A model generated the notes under the pieces. The model did not search any database, was not told where the DNA came from, and saw only the letters and a list, made by a program, of their open reading frames with translations. The position numbers were made by a program, and so were the translations under genes. A stretch of DNA of 64,000 bases from Bacillota bacterium (lineage in GTDB: Bacteria; Bacillota; Clostridia; Acetivibrionales; DTU013), in the NCBI GenBank assembly GCA_023433505.1, contig JAEZCO010000033.1, forward strand, positions 37,236 through 101,235, given 5' to 3'. Positions within the stretch are counted from its first letter, which is position 1. Each line of letters begins with the position of its first letter. Below are positions 15,693 through 25,253 of this stretch, piece after piece.

Positions 15693-16526
15693 ATGTGGGA
15701 GCTTATGGAAAAGCTACAAAGGAACGAGAGACTTGCGGCAATGCTTAAAATTATGAGCGATGCACCCGGGAAAATATTCAACCTGGGCAGCTTTTCCGAC
15801 ATGCTTGGTTCCGCCAAGTCTTCCTTGAGCGAGGATATCGACATCTTGCGCAGTACGCTGGAGAAGTTCGGCCTGGGCACCATCGAGACCATATCCGGGG
15901 CGTCGGGCGGTATAAGATACCTTTCCCTTCCGGGGCAGGAAAAGGTAAAGAGCCTTTTGAACACCCTGTGTGCGGAACTTTCCAAAAAGGAAAGAATCCT
16001 GCCCGGAGGCTTTCTTTATATGCTGGATATCATATACAATCCTCAAATGGTTTCCGATATGGGAATGATTTTTGCCGAACATTTTCTGGATTCCGGGGCA
16101 GAGTATGTGATCACGGTTGAGACAAAAGGTATCCCTCTGGCATTTATGACAGCCAGATACCTCAATACCCCCCTTGTGATCGTACGCCATTATAATGAGG
16201 CGGCAGACGGCGCTTCTGTAAATATCAACTATATTTCCGGCTCGTCCAAAACCATCCAGACCATGGTATTGCCCCTCCGGTCCCTGAAACGTAATTCCAG
16301 GCTGCTTTTTATCGACGATTTCATGAAGGGCGGAGGCACAGCCCGGGGAATTCTGGACCTGGCCAGCGAGTTTGAATGCGAGGTAGTTGGAATCGGTGTG
16401 CTGATTCAAACCTCCAGGCCTGAAAAAAAGCTGGTGGACAATTATTTCTCCATGCTGACCCTGAAAAATGTCAATGAAGAAGAGAAGACCATCGACATTG
16501 AGCCCACTCCAAAGGCCGGGAAATAA
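15693..16526 (+). CDS. purR: Pur operon repressor PurR
   Basis: Transcription repressor of purine biosynthesis genes that senses PRPP, 277 aa. The N-terminal winged helix covers about residues 8-75 (SFSDMLGSAKSSLSEDIDIL). The C-terminal phosphoribosyltransferase-like domain has the PRPP loop LLFIDDFMKGGGTARG (residues 204-219), as in Bacillus PurR. ATG at 15693 or 15705 could start it; neither has a strong ribosome site. It lies upstream of spoVG-glmU-prs, the same order as in Bacillus subtilis. It is divergent from murC. Confidence 0.95.
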   Translation: MWELMEKLQRNERLAAMLKIMSDAPGKIFNLGSFSDMLGSAKSSLSEDIDILRSTLEKFGLGTIETISGASGGIRYLSLPGQEKVKSLLNTLCAELSKKERILPGGFLYMLDIIYNPQMVSDMGMIFAEHFLDSGAEYVITVETKGIPLAFMTARYLNTPLVIVRHYNEAADGASVNINYISGSSKTIQTMVLPLRSLKRNSRLLFIDDFMKGGGTARGILDLASEFECEVVGIGVLIQTSRPEKKLVDNYFSMLTLKNVNEEEKTIDIEPTPKAGK

Positions 16527-16645
16527 AAAAAGTGCAAAAAATTATATGTCTTTCCCTTCAAATGCCTTTGCAGGCCGTATTAGCAAAATTCAATAAAATC
16601 CCTTCCTGTAAAAGTACTATTTTTTATACAAAAAGTTTACAAAAA

Positions 16646-16672
16646 GAAGGAAAAATGAAATTGGTATAGAAT
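16646..16672 (+). promoter_or_regulatory. Candidate sigma-H promoter of spoVG
   Basis: GAAGGAAAA (16646-16654) and AGAAT (16668-16672), 13 bp apart, resemble the sigma-H pattern RWAGGAxxT-N14-HGAAT. The spacing is one base short. In Bacillus subtilis spoVG is a classic sigma-H gene. It lies about 40 bp before the spoVG ATG. Confidence 0.5.
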
Positions 16673-16712
16673 ATATTAAAGTACAATTAAATTCGGAAGG
16701 TGGTAACATCTT

Positions 16713-16979
16713 ATGGAAATAACAGATGTCCGCATCAGGAAGATCGATGTCGAAGGCAAAATGAAGGCAGTCGTTTCCGTAACCTTTGATAATGAATTCG
16801 TTGTTCATGATATCAAGGTTATCGAAAGTCAGAACGGGTTGTTTATAGCTATGCCCAGCCGAAAAACACCTGACGGAGAATTCAAGGATATTGCACACCC
16901 GATAAATGCAGTGACCCGCGAGAAAATACAGAAGGCCATACTTGAGAAATATGAATCAACTGCAACTTCTGAAGAATAA
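16713..16979 (+). CDS. spoVG: Septation/sporulation regulator SpoVG
   Basis: Small nucleic-acid-binding regulator of 88 aa, within the usual 85-100 range. The conserved start MEITDVRIRKID, the middle VTFDNEFVVHDIKVIE and GLFIAMPSRKTPDGEF and the ending DIAHPINAVTREKIQKAIL are all present. In spore formers it affects asymmetric septation, and in other Firmicutes it acts as a DNA- or RNA-binding global regulator. GGAAGGTGG precedes the ATG. It has its own probable sigma-H promoter and terminator, between purR and glmU. Confidence 0.97.
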   Translation: MEITDVRIRKIDVEGKMKAVVSVTFDNEFVVHDIKVIESQNGLFIAMPSRKTPDGEFKDIAHPINAVTREKIQKAILEKYESTATSEE

Positions 16980-16984
16980 CATTC

Positions 16985-17015
16985 AAAGACACTTTTAAAA
17001 CAAGTGTCTTTTATT
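16985..17015 (+). terminator. Rho-independent terminator after spoVG
   Basis: A perfect 10-bp stem AAAGACACTT (16985-16994) / AAGTGTCTTT (17002-17011) is followed by TATTTTA. Confidence 0.85.
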
Positions 17016-17209
17016 TTATGTATCGGAATTATTTTCGCTCTTCTTTTTTTTCTCTTTTTGCAGTAAGATAAGCTGACCTAAATACTTTGACCTGCAAAGC
17101 TTGCTTCAACCTATCTATAAAAATAATGGGAAGAGAAGCACATCTTGAGTTGAAATTTCCTGTGAAAAGTGAGAAAATATACACTGAAGTTATCCGACGG
17201 GGAGGTTTT

Positions 17210-18586
17210 ATGGAAAATATAACAGCTTTAATACTGGCTGCCGGTGAAGGGAAAAGGATGAAATCCAGGAAATCCAAGCTTACACACCGGATATGCGGTA
17301 AGGCAATGATCGAATGGGTACATTGTGCCGTAAAGAAAGCTGGTATTGAAGATACGGTGGTTGTTGCCGGCCAGAGGGCAGACCAGGTCATGGACTGTCT
17401 GAAGGACCGGGTTAGTTATGTAATGCAGCAGGAACAGCTTGGCACCGGCCATGCGGTCATGCAGGCAGAGCAGCATTTCAGCAATTATGACGGAATGGTA
17501 TTTGTTTTATATGGAGATACTCCTCTTGTAACCCACGATACAATCCTAAAAACGATCAGGGAGCATTTATCGCAAAACAACGCAATGACAGTGGTAACCG
17601 CAGTGGCTGACAATCCGGGGGGCTACGGACGGATCATAAGGGACGGCGGCGGAGATGTTCTGGGGATCGTTGAGCACAGGGATGCATCGGATTCTGAAAA
17701 GGAAATCAGGGAAATTAATTCAGGGATGGTTCTTTTTTCATCCAAGGAATTGTTTGCGGCTTTGAAAAAAATCAACAACAAAAACGACCAGGGTGAATTT
17801 TATCTGACGGATGTCTTAGGAGTATTCAAAGAAAAGGGGCTGAAGGTGGGTGCTTCGAGAATGGAAAATCCTGACGAAGTGCTGGGTGTCAACGACAGGG
17901 TTCAATTATGCCAGGTCTCCGAGCTTTTAAGGAAAAAGATACTGGAGCGGCATATGCTGGCGGGAGTCACAATCATGGACCCCAATTCCATCTACATTGA
18001 TGAAGATGTGGAAATCGGAATGGATACCGTCATCTATCCGGGCACAATCCTGGAAGGTGCGACGAAAATCGGCGAAGACTGCGTTATCGGGCCTCATACG
18101 CGGCTTACAAATTCAGTGGCAGGCAATAATACCTCTATAACGAATTCCGTAGTAACAGACAGCTCCGTGGGCGATAATACAACCATAGGGCCGTTTGCAT
18201 ATATAAGGCCTGAAAGCCGGATCGGCGATAAAGTAAAAATCGGCGACTTTGTGGAGATTAAAAAATCTGTGGTCGGAAACCGGACAAAGATACCCCATCT
18301 TGCCTATATAGGTGATTCTGAAGTGGGTGAAAACACCAATATTGCCTGTGGTGTAATTACAGTAAATTACAACGGCAAAACCAAGAACAAAACAGTGATC
18401 GGCAGCAATGCCTTTGTAGGCTGTAACGTCAATCTGGTAGCGCCTGTCAAAGTCAGCGACAGCTCCTATATTGCCGCCGGTTCCACAATAACGGAGGATG
18501 TGCCTGAAAATGCTCTTTCCATCGCAAGGAGCAGACAGATCAATAAAGCAGACTGGGTAATAAAAAAGGGTATGCAGCGGAAATAA
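17210..18586 (+). CDS. glmU: Bifunctional GlmU (uridylyltransferase / acetyltransferase)
   Basis: Makes UDP-GlcNAc from glucosamine-1-phosphate in two steps: C-terminal acetylation, then N-terminal uridylyl transfer. It has 458 aa. The N-terminal nucleotidyltransferase signature is LILAAGEGKRMKSRKSK (about residues 7-23), with QEQLGTGHAV and YGDTPL further on. The C-terminal half is a left-handed beta helix of hexapeptide repeats (for example IGPFAYIRPESRIGD). An in-frame TTG/ATG farther upstream is open, but GGGGAGG lies just before the ATG at 17210. It provides precursor for peptidoglycan, as does murC nearby. Confidence 0.96.
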   Translation: MENITALILAAGEGKRMKSRKSKLTHRICGKAMIEWVHCAVKKAGIEDTVVVAGQRADQVMDCLKDRVSYVMQQEQLGTGHAVMQAEQHFSNYDGMVFVLYGDTPLVTHDTILKTIREHLSQNNAMTVVTAVADNPGGYGRIIRDGGGDVLGIVEHRDASDSEKEIREINSGMVLFSSKELFAALKKINNKNDQGEFYLTDVLGVFKEKGLKVGASRMENPDEVLGVNDRVQLCQVSELLRKKILERHMLAGVTIMDPNSIYIDEDVEIGMDTVIYPGTILEGATKIGEDCVIGPHTRLTNSVAGNNTSITNSVVTDSSVGDNTTIGPFAYIRPESRIGDKVKIGDFVEIKKSVVGNRTKIPHLAYIGDSEVGENTNIACGVITVNYNGKTKNKTVIGSNAFVGCNVNLVAPVKVSDSSYIAAGSTITEDVPENALSIARSRQINKADWVIKKGMQRK

Positions 18587-18617
18587 AAAAATGTACAATT
18601 ATAAATTATACCCCATA

Positions 18618-18685
18618 AAAAAGCGAAACCTAAAACATAGCGCTTTTTGGGTGCCGCAGCAGCGGCCGGAATTTTTGCGGCCGCT
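18618..18685 (+). terminator. Two hairpins between glmU and prs
   Basis: The first hairpin is AAAAAGCG (18618-18625) / CGCTTTTT (18641-18648), with terminator form. The second is AGCGGCCG (18661-18668) / CGGCCGCT (18678-18685), a strong GC stem just before the prs ribosome site. They probably terminate or attenuate transcription into prs. Confidence 0.6.
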
Positions 18686-18715
18686 GAGGGGCACAATGGG
18701 GGCATGGAGGGTATA

Positions 18716-19681
18716 ATGAACTTACACGGTAAAGACATCAAGATATTTGCCGGCAACTCCAACAGGGCTCTGGCCGAGGAGATTGCAGAAAAAATCGGAT
18801 TGCCGCTGGGTGTGGCCACCGTAGGGAAATTCAGCGACGGAGAGTCTGCGGTAAATATCGGAGAAGTGGTCAGAGGCTCGGACGTTTTTGTTGTCCAGTC
18901 CACCTGTGGTCCTGTCAATGACAATCTGATCGAGCTTTTGATCATGATTGATGCACTGAAAAGGGCATCTGCAGGCAGAATAACAGCAGTAATGCCGTAT
19001 TTCGGCTATGCGAGGCAGGACAGAAAGGCGAAGGCAAGAGACCCCATTTCTGCAAAACTGGTAGCGAACCTCATTACCGTTGCGGGAGCGGACAGGGTAC
19101 TGACCATGGACCTTCACACTCCGCAGTTGCAAGGTTTTTTTGATATTCCTGTGGATCATTTGCTCGGAGTACCGGTGCTTTCCAGCCATTTCTGCGATAA
19201 ATTCGAAAAGTTTGACGATGTTGTTGCCGTATCACCGGATGTAGGAAGCGTTACGCGTACCAGGAAATTTGCGGAACGCCTGGACATACCCATAGCCATT
19301 ATTGACAAAAGAAGACCTAAAGCCAATGTCAGCGAGATTATGAATGTAGTTGGTGACGTTGCCAACAAGAAGGTCATATTGATCGACGACCTGCTGGATA
19401 CCGGCGGTACCATTGTAAATGCTGCAAACGCACTGATTGAAATGGGTGCAAAAGAGGCATACGCTTGTTGTACTCACGGCGTCCTTTCAGGAAGCGCTTT
19501 GGAGAAAATAGAAAAATCCGCTTTGAAGGAGCTTGTTACCTTAAATACGATTCCCTTGCCCAAGGGCGGGCCTGTAGGTAAGATAAAATCCCTTTCGGTG
19601 GCAGGTATATTTGCGGAAGCCATTGAAAGGATTTATGGAGATATTTCCATCAGCACCCTTTTTACGCAGCAGGATTCATAG
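18716..19681 (+). CDS. prs: Ribose-phosphate pyrophosphokinase (PRPP synthetase)
   Basis: Makes PRPP from ribose-5-phosphate and ATP, feeding purine, pyrimidine, histidine and tryptophan synthesis. It has 321 aa, the family length. Signatures are KIFAGNSNRALAEEIA at the start, PYFGYARQDRKAKARDPISA, the metal-binding LTMDLHTPQLQGFFD and the PRPP loop VILIDDLLDTGGTI. The ATG at 18716 follows GGAGGGT; an upstream in-frame ATG lacks the family start. PRPP is also the signal read by PurR, encoded in the same region. Confidence 0.96.
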   Translation: MNLHGKDIKIFAGNSNRALAEEIAEKIGLPLGVATVGKFSDGESAVNIGEVVRGSDVFVVQSTCGPVNDNLIELLIMIDALKRASAGRITAVMPYFGYARQDRKAKARDPISAKLVANLITVAGADRVLTMDLHTPQLQGFFDIPVDHLLGVPVLSSHFCDKFEKFDDVVAVSPDVGSVTRTRKFAERLDIPIAIIDKRRPKANVSEIMNVVGDVANKKVILIDDLLDTGGTIVNAANALIEMGAKEAYACCTHGVLSGSALEKIEKSALKELVTLNTIPLPKGGPVGKIKSLSVAGIFAEAIERIYGDISISTLFTQQDS

Positions 19682-19696
19682 AGGGGTGAGAGGAGC

Positions 19697-20269
19697 TTGG
19701 ACAATATTTTTGTCATCGCAGGCCTTGGAAATCCCGGCGGTAAATACGAAAATACGAGGCATAATGTAGGCTTTGACGCCATTGATCTCCTTTCCCAGCA
19801 ATATGGGATTAAGGTCTCGAAGCTTAAGCACAAAGCCCTTATTGGCGACGGGACCATAAAAAATGAAAGGGTGCTGCTGGTCAAACCCCAGACATTTATG
19901 AACCTGAGCGGAGAGAGCATCCGGGACTTGGTGGATTGGTTCAAGGTCCCTATGGAAAGACTGATTGTCATCTATGACGATGTCGATCTCCCTCTGGGGA
20001 AGGTGAGGATCCGGCCCAGCGGCAGCTCCGGGACCCATAACGGCATGAGGTCGGTAATATACCAACTGCAGAAGGATAATTTTCCGCGCGTAAGAATCGG
20101 GATAGACAAAGCGCCGGAAGGCTGGGAGCTTGCAGACTATGTGCTGGGCAGGTTCAATCCCGAGGAAAGAAAAACAATCGGCGGGGCGATATCCAATGCA
20201 GCCGATGCCGCCGCCGCCATCGTGAGTTCAGGGGTAAGCACGGCCATGAACCTGTATAACGGACTTTGA
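19697..20269 (+). CDS. pth: Peptidyl-tRNA hydrolase
   Basis: Releases tRNA from peptidyl-tRNA that drops off ribosomes; essential in bacteria. It has 190 aa. The N-terminal signature GLGNPGGKYENTRHNVGFD carries the catalytic H22, and the second signature VIYDDVDLPLGKVRIRPSG and GTHNGMRSVI follow. A TTG start at 19697 comes after GAGAGGAGC. It follows prs by only 15 bp. In Bacillus ctc (ribosomal protein L25 family) lies between them; it is absent here. Confidence 0.96.
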   Translation: MDNIFVIAGLGNPGGKYENTRHNVGFDAIDLLSQQYGIKVSKLKHKALIGDGTIKNERVLLVKPQTFMNLSGESIRDLVDWFKVPMERLIVIYDDVDLPLGKVRIRPSGSSGTHNGMRSVIYQLQKDNFPRVRIGIDKAPEGWELADYVLGRFNPEERKTIGGAISNAADAAAAIVSSGVSTAMNLYNGL

Positions 20270-20291
20270 TTATTTTAAACTGGATGGTACT

Positions 20292-23200
20292 ATGACAAAC
20301 CTTGTCAACCCGCTTCTTGAAATTGATGAATATAACGGACTGTTGGATTATCTGAAAAATTATACCAGACCAGCCACCTTAGTAGGGCCTTCGGATTCTC
20401 AGAAGGCCCACGTTTGTCATGCCCTGGCGCTGCATAGCCGTAAAAAGGGCGTATACATCGCCTTTAACGAGATGCAGGCAAGGAAACTTTATGAGGACTT
20501 CTCCTTTTTCCTTGGCGAGGATGTTTTGTTTTTTCCCTCCAAAGAAATCATGCTGTATGATGTGGAAGCCAAAAGCTACGATACGGTATACCAGAGAATA
20601 AAGGCCCTGGACCGTATTCTGCAAGGGAATTACAGGATGGTGGTCACCTCTGCGGAGGCCGTTTCCCACAAGCTGGTTTCACCGGATATTTTCAGGGAGT
20701 GTATGCTGGAAATTACCATGAATTCCAGGCTTGACCTTTCACAGCTTGCCCGGAAGCTGGTTATGATGGCTTATGAGAAGACGGAAACCGTGGAAAAAGC
20801 AGGCCAGTTTGCCATCCGGGGCGGTATCGTCGACATATTTTCCATTGACAGCGAGTATGCCGTCAGAATCGAACTCTTCGATGATGAGGTGGATTCCATA
20901 AGGCAATTTGATGTAAATACCCAGAGATCCGTTGGCAAAATGGAAAAAGCAAGGATTATCCCTGCACGGGAAGTGATTTATTCCGCCGACAGGATGCAGG
21001 CAATCATCCGTGAAATACGTTCCGACCTTTCCAAGCATTCAAAAAAGATGCCGGGACTGTCTCATAAAATTGATGAGGATATGGAGCGGATGGAGGAAGA
21101 TCACTATTTCCCGGGAATTGACAGATATATACCCTATATCATTGATCAACCCCATTTTCTCACCGACTATGCCCCGGATGCCTTTGTTTTCATCGATGAG
21201 CCTGTAAGGCAAAAGCAAAGAGTGGAAAACATTCTTTTAGAACACCATGAGATTTGCCGGGGCCTTATGGAAAAGGCAAAGCTTCTGCCCCGGAGCCAGG
21301 ACCTCTATTTTGATTACGAAAGCCAGGCCTCCGGATTTGACAGACGGCAAACCATAAGCCTGAATACCATAAATGCAGACAGCCAGGCTGCCAGAAGCAG
21401 CAGGGTCTTCAGCATCCCCTGCAAACAAATGGGCTCCTTTCAAGGGCATATCGATCTGCTTGGCGAAAGCCTGAGCCAGTGGAAGTCGCGCGGCAGCAGG
21501 GTCATTGTGCTTTCCGGCACGAGAGGACGGGGAGAACGGCTGGGGGAAACTCTGTCAGCTAAAGGAATTGAGACGGTATATTCCCATAATATTGCAGCAA
21601 CCGTTCTTCCGGGCCAGGTAGTCATTACCCATGGAAGTCTCCATAAAGGCTTTGAATATCCCTCTATCGGCTTCGTTGTTGTCAGCGACAAAGAGGTTTT
21701 CGGCCAGGACCGGAAGCCGGGAAAGGTCTCCGGTAAGCATAAAGGCAGTAAGATTAATATCTTTACGGAACTCAATGTCGGAGATTATGTCGTCCACGAA
21801 GCCCATGGAATCGGACAATATGTAAGTATAGAAAAGCTGGTTGTTGAAGGTGTGAAAAGAGATTATCTGAAAATCCGTTATCAGGACACCGGTTTTCTTT
21901 ACATACCCACGAACCAGATGGATCTGATCCAGAAATATGTAGGCTCCGAGGGCAAATCTCCCAAGCTTAGCAAGCTGGGAGGCACCGATTGGCTCAAGAC
22001 CAAAAACAGGGTCAAAGAGTCGTTGAAGGAGCTGGCCGGCGAGCTTGTCAAGCTGTATGCCCAGCGGCAGGCGGCAAAAGGCTTTGCCTTCTCGCATGAC
22101 ACGGTGTGGCAGCAGCAGTTTGAGGAGCAGTTTCCTTACGAAGAGACCGATGATCAGCTGAAATGCATCGATGAAATCAAAAAAGATATGGAGTCCGGAA
22201 GGCTGATGGACCGGCTTTTATGCGGAGACGTAGGCTACGGCAAGACCGAGGTTGCCATCAGAGCCATATTCAAAGCCGTCATGGACGGGAAACAGGTGGC
22301 TTACCTGGTGCCCACCACAGTCCTGGCCCAGCAGCAGTATGCCAACTTTGTCGAGCGGATGAAGGATTTTCCGGTAACCGTGAATATGATCAGCCGTTTC
22401 AGGACCCCGGCGGAACAGAAAAAAATCCTGAGGGACGTTAAAGCCGGAAATGTTGATGTGCTTATCGGTACCCACAGGCTTTTGCAGAAGGATATCAATT
22501 TCAAGGACCTGGGGCTTTTGGTCATCGACGAGGAACAGCGTTTCGGGGTGACGCACAAGGAAAAGCTTAAAAATATGCGGCCCGATGTCAGTGTCCTCAC
22601 GCTGACGGCCACTCCCATACCAAGAACTCTCCACATGTCGCTGGTCGGTATCAGAGATATAAGTGTCATTGAAGATCCGCCCGAAGAGCGCTATCCGGTA
22701 CAGACCTATGTCATGGAGTATAACCGGGATGTCATACAGGATGCCCTGATCCGGGAGCTGAGCCGTAAGGGGCAGGTGTTTTACCTATATAACCGCGTAA
22801 GGACAATCGATATAAAAGCGTCGGAGATTCAGGCCCTTGTGCCGGAAGCAAGGGTTGCCGTAGCCCATGGGCAAATGGAGGAAAGGGTGCTTGAAGATAT
22901 CATGTTCAGCTTTATCAAAGGCGAATATGACATCCTTGTATGTACCACGATCATTGAGTCCGGCCTTGATATGCCCAATGTCAATACCATTGTCGTGGAA
23001 GACGCCGACCGAATGGGGCTGGCTCAGCTTTACCAGCTGAGAGGCAGGGTTGGGCGCTCTAACCGCCTGGCATATGCATATATCACCTATAAAAAGGATA
23101 AGGTGGTTGCCGAAATCGCAGAAAAACGGCTGCAGGCCATAAAAGAGTTCACCGAATTGGGTTCGGGCTTCAAAATAGCCATGCGGGATATGGAGATACG

Positions 23201-23783
23201 CGGCGCCGGAAACCTTTTGGGTCCGGAGCAGCATGGACATATGGAAACCGTAGGATATGACATGTACTGCCGGCTGCTGGATGAGGCTGTCAGGGAACTG
23301 AATGGCGAGCCTGCGCAAAAGGCAAATGCGGAAGTGACCATTGACATCAATGTCAGCGCTTTTATTGATGATCATTATATCAGCACGGAAGCCAGAAAAA
23401 TTGAAATGTATAAAAAGATCGCATCCATCCAGGACCAGCAGGATGCCATGGATATCGTAGACGAGCTGACAGACAGGTATGGGGACATTCCGGTCCCTGT
23501 CGGCAATCTTATCAACATTGCGCATATTAAGGCTATTGCGGGTTCTCTAGGTTTTACCGCAGTTCAGGAAAAGAACGACGCGATCCTTTTTCCCATAGGG
23601 AGTATGAAAAATATAAACATTGAGGCCATCGGCAAAACCGCTGCAAAATATAAAAGACAGCTTCTCTTCAATGCCGGGGCAAGCCCTTATCTTATGTACC
23701 GTACGGCAGGGATGAATAGGAATCAGCTGTTGGACAATATTAAGATTGTATTACAGGACTTAAAAAGCTTTGATGTGCATTGA
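20292..23783 (+). CDS. mfd: Transcription-repair coupling factor Mfd
   Basis: Large DNA translocase of 1163 aa that removes RNA polymerase stalled at lesions and recruits UvrA. The N-terminal UvrB-like region occupies about residues 1-350. The RNA polymerase-interacting CarD-like domain starts near 494 (NVGDYVVHEAHGIGQYV). The helicase core has Walker A GDVGYGKTEVA (about 645), DEEQ box VIDEEQRFGV (about 743) and TLTATPIPRTL. The last 170 residues form the TRCF domain (YDMYCRLLDEAV). It follows pth by 22 bp and probably shares its transcript. Confidence 0.98.
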   Translation: MTNLVNPLLEIDEYNGLLDYLKNYTRPATLVGPSDSQKAHVCHALALHSRKKGVYIAFNEMQARKLYEDFSFFLGEDVLFFPSKEIMLYDVEAKSYDTVYQRIKALDRILQGNYRMVVTSAEAVSHKLVSPDIFRECMLEITMNSRLDLSQLARKLVMMAYEKTETVEKAGQFAIRGGIVDIFSIDSEYAVRIELFDDEVDSIRQFDVNTQRSVGKMEKARIIPAREVIYSADRMQAIIREIRSDLSKHSKKMPGLSHKIDEDMERMEEDHYFPGIDRYIPYIIDQPHFLTDYAPDAFVFIDEPVRQKQRVENILLEHHEICRGLMEKAKLLPRSQDLYFDYESQASGFDRRQTISLNTINADSQAARSSRVFSIPCKQMGSFQGHIDLLGESLSQWKSRGSRVIVLSGTRGRGERLGETLSAKGIETVYSHNIAATVLPGQVVITHGSLHKGFEYPSIGFVVVSDKEVFGQDRKPGKVSGKHKGSKINIFTELNVGDYVVHEAHGIGQYVSIEKLVVEGVKRDYLKIRYQDTGFLYIPTNQMDLIQKYVGSEGKSPKLSKLGGTDWLKTKNRVKESLKELAGELVKLYAQRQAAKGFAFSHDTVWQQQFEEQFPYEETDDQLKCIDEIKKDMESGRLMDRLLCGDVGYGKTEVAIRAIFKAVMDGKQVAYLVPTTVLAQQQYANFVERMKDFPVTVNMISRFRTPAEQKKILRDVKAGNVDVLIGTHRLLQKDINFKDLGLLVIDEEQRFGVTHKEKLKNMRPDVSVLTLTATPIPRTLHMSLVGIRDISVIEDPPEERYPVQTYVMEYNRDVIQDALIRELSRKGQVFYLYNRVRTIDIKASEIQALVPEARVAVAHGQMEERVLEDIMFSFIKGEYDILVCTTIIESGLDMPNVNTIVVEDADRMGLAQLYQLRGRVGRSNRLAYAYITYKKDKVVAEIAEKRLQAIKEFTELGSGFKIAMRDMEIRGAGNLLGPEQHGHMETVGYDMYCRLLDEAVRELNGEPAQKANAEVTIDINVSAFIDDHYISTEARKIEMYKKIASIQDQQDAMDIVDELTDRYGDIPVPVGNLINIAHIKAIAGSLGFTAVQEKNDAILFPIGSMKNINIEAIGKTAAKYKRQLLFNAGASPYLMYRTAGMNRNQLLDNIKIVLQDLKSFDVH

Positions 23784-23936
23784 CGATTTGATTATAATGT
23801 AATATGTATAACAAGATGTACAATTTTATTATATCATCGGTGTCTTCATATTCAGCTATGCCGTTTACGGCATGGGCATTGAGAAGCGCCTGTGATGAGG
23901 CAATCTCGTACTTTTTAAATGATAGGAGAGATTTTA

Positions 23937-25088
23937 TTGGAGAGAAATGGTGGTAAAATGCGGATGGATAAAAATAAAAAGCAGGAAGAAAAGAAGACCC
24001 TGCCGGTCTTTGTCAAGTTCGGGATTATTGCAGTGGTCGTCATCGCTGCCATCGTCGGCGGCATGTTTATCTGGTTCAATGCGGCCAACAGCTATATAGC
24101 CAAGGTTGGAGACGAGAAGATTGGCGCAAAGGAATACAAATTTTATCTGACAGCGCAAAAGCAAAGCATGTTCAGTCAGGCACAGCAGCTTGATCCGACT
24201 GTAACTGAAGCAACCTTCTGGAGCACTAAAATTGAAGGTGAAACCGCACTGGAGCTTGCAAAGAAAAGGACACTTGATGGAATTGCAGATTTGAAAATTC
24301 AGCTTGCCAAAGCAAAGGAAAGTGGTATGAAGCTGGATTCCAGTGAGATAAAGAATATTGATAAGTACATTAAGGAGCAGATTATTGATAACCAGGATGT
24401 TGGTGGGGGCAACAGGATAAAGGCAAACAAGTATTTTGAAGAAAATTATGGTATAGGGCTTGATGCTTTCCGTGCAACTCAGCTTGAAAGCGCGCTGGTG
24501 CAAAAGTACCGGTCAGAAGAAGCAAAGAAGCTGGATATAAAAGATACGGATATAAAAAAATATTATGAAGAGCATCCGGACTGGTATAAAGAAGATACAA
24601 TGCGCACAGGTGCGGCAGAAGCCGTTTGGGCAAGACATATACTCATTAATGCAGCTAAAGATGCAACACAGGATGTGAAGGACGCTGCCAAAAAGAAAGC
24701 TCAGGATTTGCTGGACAAACTAAAGGGTGGAGCTGATTTTGCAACCTTGGCGAAAGAAAACTCAGAGGATAGTAATGCGCAATATGGTGGCGATTATCTA
24801 TTTGCTAAAGGTGTTATGGTGTCGGAATTTGAAAATGCGGCATTCTCTCTGAACAATGGTCAGTTGTATGATACGCTGGTTGAGACGGAATATGGCTTTC
24901 ATATAATTAAACTCGAAGAAAAATATGCTAAGGATCAGCCGGTTAGTTTAAAATGTGCCACTGAATACCGCGATTATGGTACAAACTTTATTGTTAGCAA
25001 GCTTTATGCTGAAAAGCTTGACGGCTGGAAGAAAGATGCCAAATACACTGTTAAAACCAATGACCCTGCATACAACTCAATCAAGTAA
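23937..25088 (+). CDS. Membrane-anchored parvulin-type foldase (PrsA/SurA-like)
   Basis: Peptidyl-prolyl isomerase acting outside the membrane on secreted proteins. A basic, lysine-rich N-terminus is followed by one hydrophobic segment (FGIIAVVVIAAIVGGMFIWF) with no lipobox cysteine, so it is a signal anchor rather than a PrsA lipoprotein. A SurA-like N-terminal domain follows, and the parvulin domain begins near WARHILINAAKDAT and includes GGADFATLAKENSED and YGFHIIKLEEK. TTG at 23937 follows AGGAGAG; ATG at 23958 after GGTGG is an alternative. It lies between mfd and spoVT. Confidence 0.88.
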   Translation: MERNGGKMRMDKNKKQEEKKTLPVFVKFGIIAVVVIAAIVGGMFIWFNAANSYIAKVGDEKIGAKEYKFYLTAQKQSMFSQAQQLDPTVTEATFWSTKIEGETALELAKKRTLDGIADLKIQLAKAKESGMKLDSSEIKNIDKYIKEQIIDNQDVGGGNRIKANKYFEENYGIGLDAFRATQLESALVQKYRSEEAKKLDIKDTDIKKYYEEHPDWYKEDTMRTGAAEAVWARHILINAAKDATQDVKDAAKKKAQDLLDKLKGGADFATLAKENSEDSNAQYGGDYLFAKGVMVSEFENAAFSLNNGQLYDTLVETEYGFHIIKLEEKYAKDQPVSLKCATEYRDYGTNFIVSKLYAEKLDGWKKDAKYTVKTNDPAYNSIK

Positions 25089-25113
25089 GTAACTTCGATC
25101 AAATAAGCAAACA

Positions 25114-25143
25114 AAAACCTGACATGAAAAGTCAGGTTTTTTT
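25114..25143 (+). terminator. Rho-independent terminator after the foldase gene
   Basis: A perfect stem AAAACCTGAC / GTCAGGTTTT with loop ATGAAAA is followed by TTT. Confidence 0.9.
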
Positions 25144-25253
25144 GTGGGATTTTTTCATATCAATTCACAATTCACCACTAATGTATAAAACTCCAATAAA
25201 ATATAAATACTAAATTTACAATAACAACCGATACAGTTAAGGAGGTAAGGAAA

